A DNA stretch of 64,000 nucleotides from Methanogenium sp. S4BF (lineage in GTDB: Archaea > Halobacteriota > Methanomicrobia > Methanomicrobiales > Methanomicrobiaceae), in contig NZ_CP091277.1 in NCBI RefSeq assembly GCF_029633965.1, positions 310,001 through 374,000 of the forward strand. Reading direction: 5' to 3'. Made by a program: the position numbers and the translations under genes. The notes below the pieces were generated by a model that did not search any database, had not been told where the DNA came from, and saw only the letters and a program-made list of their open reading frames with translations. Within the stretch, counting starts at the first letter, position 1. Each line of letters begins with the position of its first letter. Positions 62,498 through 64,000 of the stretch are shown here, one piece after another.

Positions 62498-63100
62498 ATG
62501 ACTACATCATGGCGTGCCTATGGTGCTCTCCTCTTTCTCTTTGCAGGCATCTGTATCTGCGGATGTGTTACTGATGAAGGGGCATACTCTTCGGCATTAT
62601 CTTTGTATCAACATGCAGAGACGAGAATCAGTGAAATTGACTGGGATACCAGTCCGCCTGAACTCACGGATGCGAAACTTCAGGGAGCAGAAGTGGACCT
62701 GAACGAGGCCCTTGTGATTGTGGATACCCTTCAGCCGGACCCTGCATCCGGCAAACCCAGCGCTGAATATGCCCTGCGCGAACTGATTTTCGCAAAACAG
62801 GCATATGTCTCTGCTGCCCGAGATGTGTCATCTGCTCAGATGCACATCCTGAATGCAGGTGATGCAGCAGAACTCTACCAGTATGCTGACTGGTATCTTG
62901 AGATGCATGCTGCGATGGGGAATCTTGCCCTTGCAGACGCGGCACTCTCTCTTTCTGACAGCCGCATGAACGGCATTAAAATGGGCATGGTCCCGGTAGA
63001 AATGCGTTCTGATATTGCTGAGGCAAAAGGGCTGAATGCTAATTTCGCCGGGCTCATCACTTCTCTTGAACGCTCAGTTGAACTGGCCCTTGAAGAGTGA
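62498..63100 (+). CDS. helical lipoprotein, unknown
   Basis: A 200-residue protein with a lipoprotein signal: WRAYGALLFLFAGICICGC, lipid Cys at the end of this stretch. The mature part is long helix-rich sequence (YSSALSLYQHAETRISEIDW; AKLQGAEVDLNEALVIVDTL; YALRELIFAKQAYVSAARDV), reminiscent of substrate-binding or signalling four-helix bundles. ATG start with GGAGG ribosome site. It is membrane-anchored on the outside of the cell; partner unknown. Confidence 0.75.
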   Translation: MTTSWRAYGALLFLFAGICICGCVTDEGAYSSALSLYQHAETRISEIDWDTSPPELTDAKLQGAEVDLNEALVIVDTLQPDPASGKPSAEYALRELIFAKQAYVSAARDVSSAQMHILNAGDAAELYQYADWYLEMHAAMGNLALADAALSLSDSRMNGIKMGMVPVEMRSDIAEAKGLNANFAGLITSLERSVELALEE

Positions 63101-63129
63101 GACTCTGAAGGGTGCGGGCATCCACTTTT

Positions 63130-63819
63130 TTACGCTGTGTTCAGGAATGCAGTGAGTCGGCGGATTGGCGGCTGGATCCGGGCTTCACCATACTGTGCTT
63201 TTGTCGTCTCCAGGGTGAAGGCATACCCGTTCACATCCTGTGCACTTACGATGAAGTAAAATGCCTGACCTGATGCCTGGACTGTTTTTAGCACGTGTTC
63301 TTTGTAGCGCATCTGGTTGCCGGTGAGAATGGTGCCGGTTTCAGCGTCCACAAGTACCCAGGTCAGCCGGGAACTTTCCGGTTTGGTGACGGCAGTCATG
63401 CTGGCATTTATCCGCCAGAATCCAAACGGAATATGAAACGTCTCTGAAAACCCGTTGCCGGGGCCGGTATACTGTGCAAACCGGACAATCTCTCCCTGTC
63501 TCCAGATCTCAGTATTTTCCGGGTCTGACGCACCAAAATGCGTCATGTCAGCCGGAAAATCCGTGACCGGGTATCCTCCCGCGCCGCTCACATAAATCGT
63601 GTTCAGATTGGTATTTTTTGGGATATTCCATACCTGTGGTTTCCCCTGCATCGTATAGAACGGAAGTTCGCCTGCAGGACTTTTATAGGGTGAATCCGGC
63701 TGAGAATATCCGGGATTTGTGCCAATTCCGGGAATACTGTCGATACCCTGTGAGGTGACTGCGATAATGACCACAATGATGATCGCACCTGCAAAGGTGA
63801 GGATGTCTGCCCGTTTCAC
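63130..63819 (-). CDS. membrane-anchored extracellular protein, unknown
   Basis: The open frame runs to 63918, but the TATA-like TATTATTTTAAATACAC (63890-63906) lies inside that extension, so I choose GTG 63819, where AGGTTATGAT precedes and VKRADILTFAGAIIIVVIIA forms an N-terminal membrane anchor. The outer part is beta-rich (FSETFHIPFGFWRINASMTA; SRLTWVLVDAETGTILTGNQ). No family recognised. About 229 residues. Confidence 0.65.
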   Translation of the reverse strand: MKRADILTFAGAIIIVVIIAVTSQGIDSIPGIGTNPGYSQPDSPYKSPAGELPFYTMQGKPQVWNIPKNTNLNTIYVSGAGGYPVTDFPADMTHFGASDPENTEIWRQGEIVRFAQYTGPGNGFSETFHIPFGFWRINASMTAVTKPESSRLTWVLVDAETGTILTGNQMRYKEHVLKTVQASGQAFYFIVSAQDVNGYAFTLETTKAQYGEARIQPPIRRLTAFLNTA

Positions 63820-63889
63820 ATCATAACCTTGTACAGCTTTTCTGATAACGTTTTGTCTGTATCTCAGGGAATGAGGCGGAATCTCAGAA

Positions 63890-63906
63890 CGTGTATTTAA
63901 AATAAT
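63890..63906 (-). promoter_or_regulatory. TATA box for the 63130-63819 gene
   Basis: TATTATTTTAAATACAC on the minus strand, about 70-85 nt before the chosen GTG. Its position is the main reason for rejecting the upstream ATG at 63918. Confidence 0.4.
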
Positions 63907-63930
63907 ATCGGGCTGCACCTTTTGTTATCT

Positions 63931-64000
63931 ATGGACCTGCAGGAATCACGAACCTGGATTCTCTTTTATCTGATTTCATTTGTGGTACTTCTGGTCTCTG
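63931..64000 (+). CDS. membrane protein, start only (partial)
   Basis: ATG 63931 opens a frame running off the window: MDLQESRTWILFYLISFVVL, a hydrophobic first membrane helix. Divergent from the preceding gene. Too short to assign. Confidence 0.5.
   Translation, partial: MDLQESRTWILFYLISFVVLLVS

Overview
The window reads as chromosomal DNA of a methanogenic euryarchaeon, most likely of the Methanomicrobiales or a close relative. The genus is not resolved. Evidence for this placement: split NrpR-type nitrogen repressors, a three-piece archaeal glutamate synthase beside an F420-dehydrogenase-like (FrhB) protein, PycA/PycB pyruvate carboxylase, archaea-specific families (DUF99, DUF2111, DUF2551, UPF0200, archease/RtcB, SecD/SecF without SecA), CDC48/VAT, a type IV pilin, a tRNA with an anticodon-loop intron, TATA-box promoters and GGTGAT-like ribosome sites. 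Gene density is high. I see no prophage, no CRISPR array and no intact insertion sequence, only one decayed transposase scrap.

Layout. (1) 1-8 kb: a nitrogen-assimilation island with the glnA end, amt and glnK, the repressor NrpR-I, its DNA-binding-less partner NrpR-II (convergent), then an FrhB-like protein and the three glutamate synthase pieces. Glutamate dehydrogenase follows at 10.5-11.7 kb after a YgiQ-type radical SAM protein. (2) 12-17 kb: a rubredoxin-TPP enzyme fusion, an Mrp/NBP35 iron-sulfur carrier ATPase, an RNase H-TrmO fusion and a pair of small HTH regulators with palindromic sites at their own promoter. (3) 17-23 kb: a CPA1 antiporter, a frameshifted cob(I)alamin adenosyltransferase, DUF99, a TPR membrane protein, transposase debris and an intron-bearing tRNA-Met. 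(4) 23-31 kb: biotin economy, with BirA, BioY and its ECF module next to the biotin-dependent pyruvate carboxylase. (5) 30-39 kb: an archease/RtcB RNA-ligation operon, SecF-SecD, thioredoxin, a DNA glycosylase, a class II aldolase and a glycosyltransferase. (6) 39-47 kb: one 2488-residue secreted protein made of 24 NHL blades and 11 PKD domains, ending in a dockerin-like module. (7) 47-55 kb: pilin, LSm protein, FBPase, CDC48 with an Hsp20-like protein, a frameshifted 5-formyl-THF cyclo-ligase and AroD. (8) 54-64 kb: an NrdG-like activase, UPF0200, a TIM-barrel protein, RNase Z, a duplicated MgtE-type transporter paired with a PhoU/RCK-C protein, an S1-OB-DHH nuclease, a winged-helix protein and envelope proteins.

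How the genes work together. Ammonium enters through Amt under GlnK control, is fixed by glutamine synthetase, and is passed on by a glutamate synthase whose electrons plausibly come from F420H2; the NrpR pair sits in the middle of the same block. Biotin imported by BioY/ECF is attached by BirA to Lys545 of PycB, which with PycA makes oxaloacetate. tRNA maturation is represented by RNase Z, archease/RtcB and an intron-bearing tRNA. The least conventional items are the propeller/PKD giant, the RNase H-TrmO and rubredoxin-TPP fusions, the MgtE plus PhoU/RCK pair, and two single-base frameshifts in otherwise well-preserved cofactor genes.
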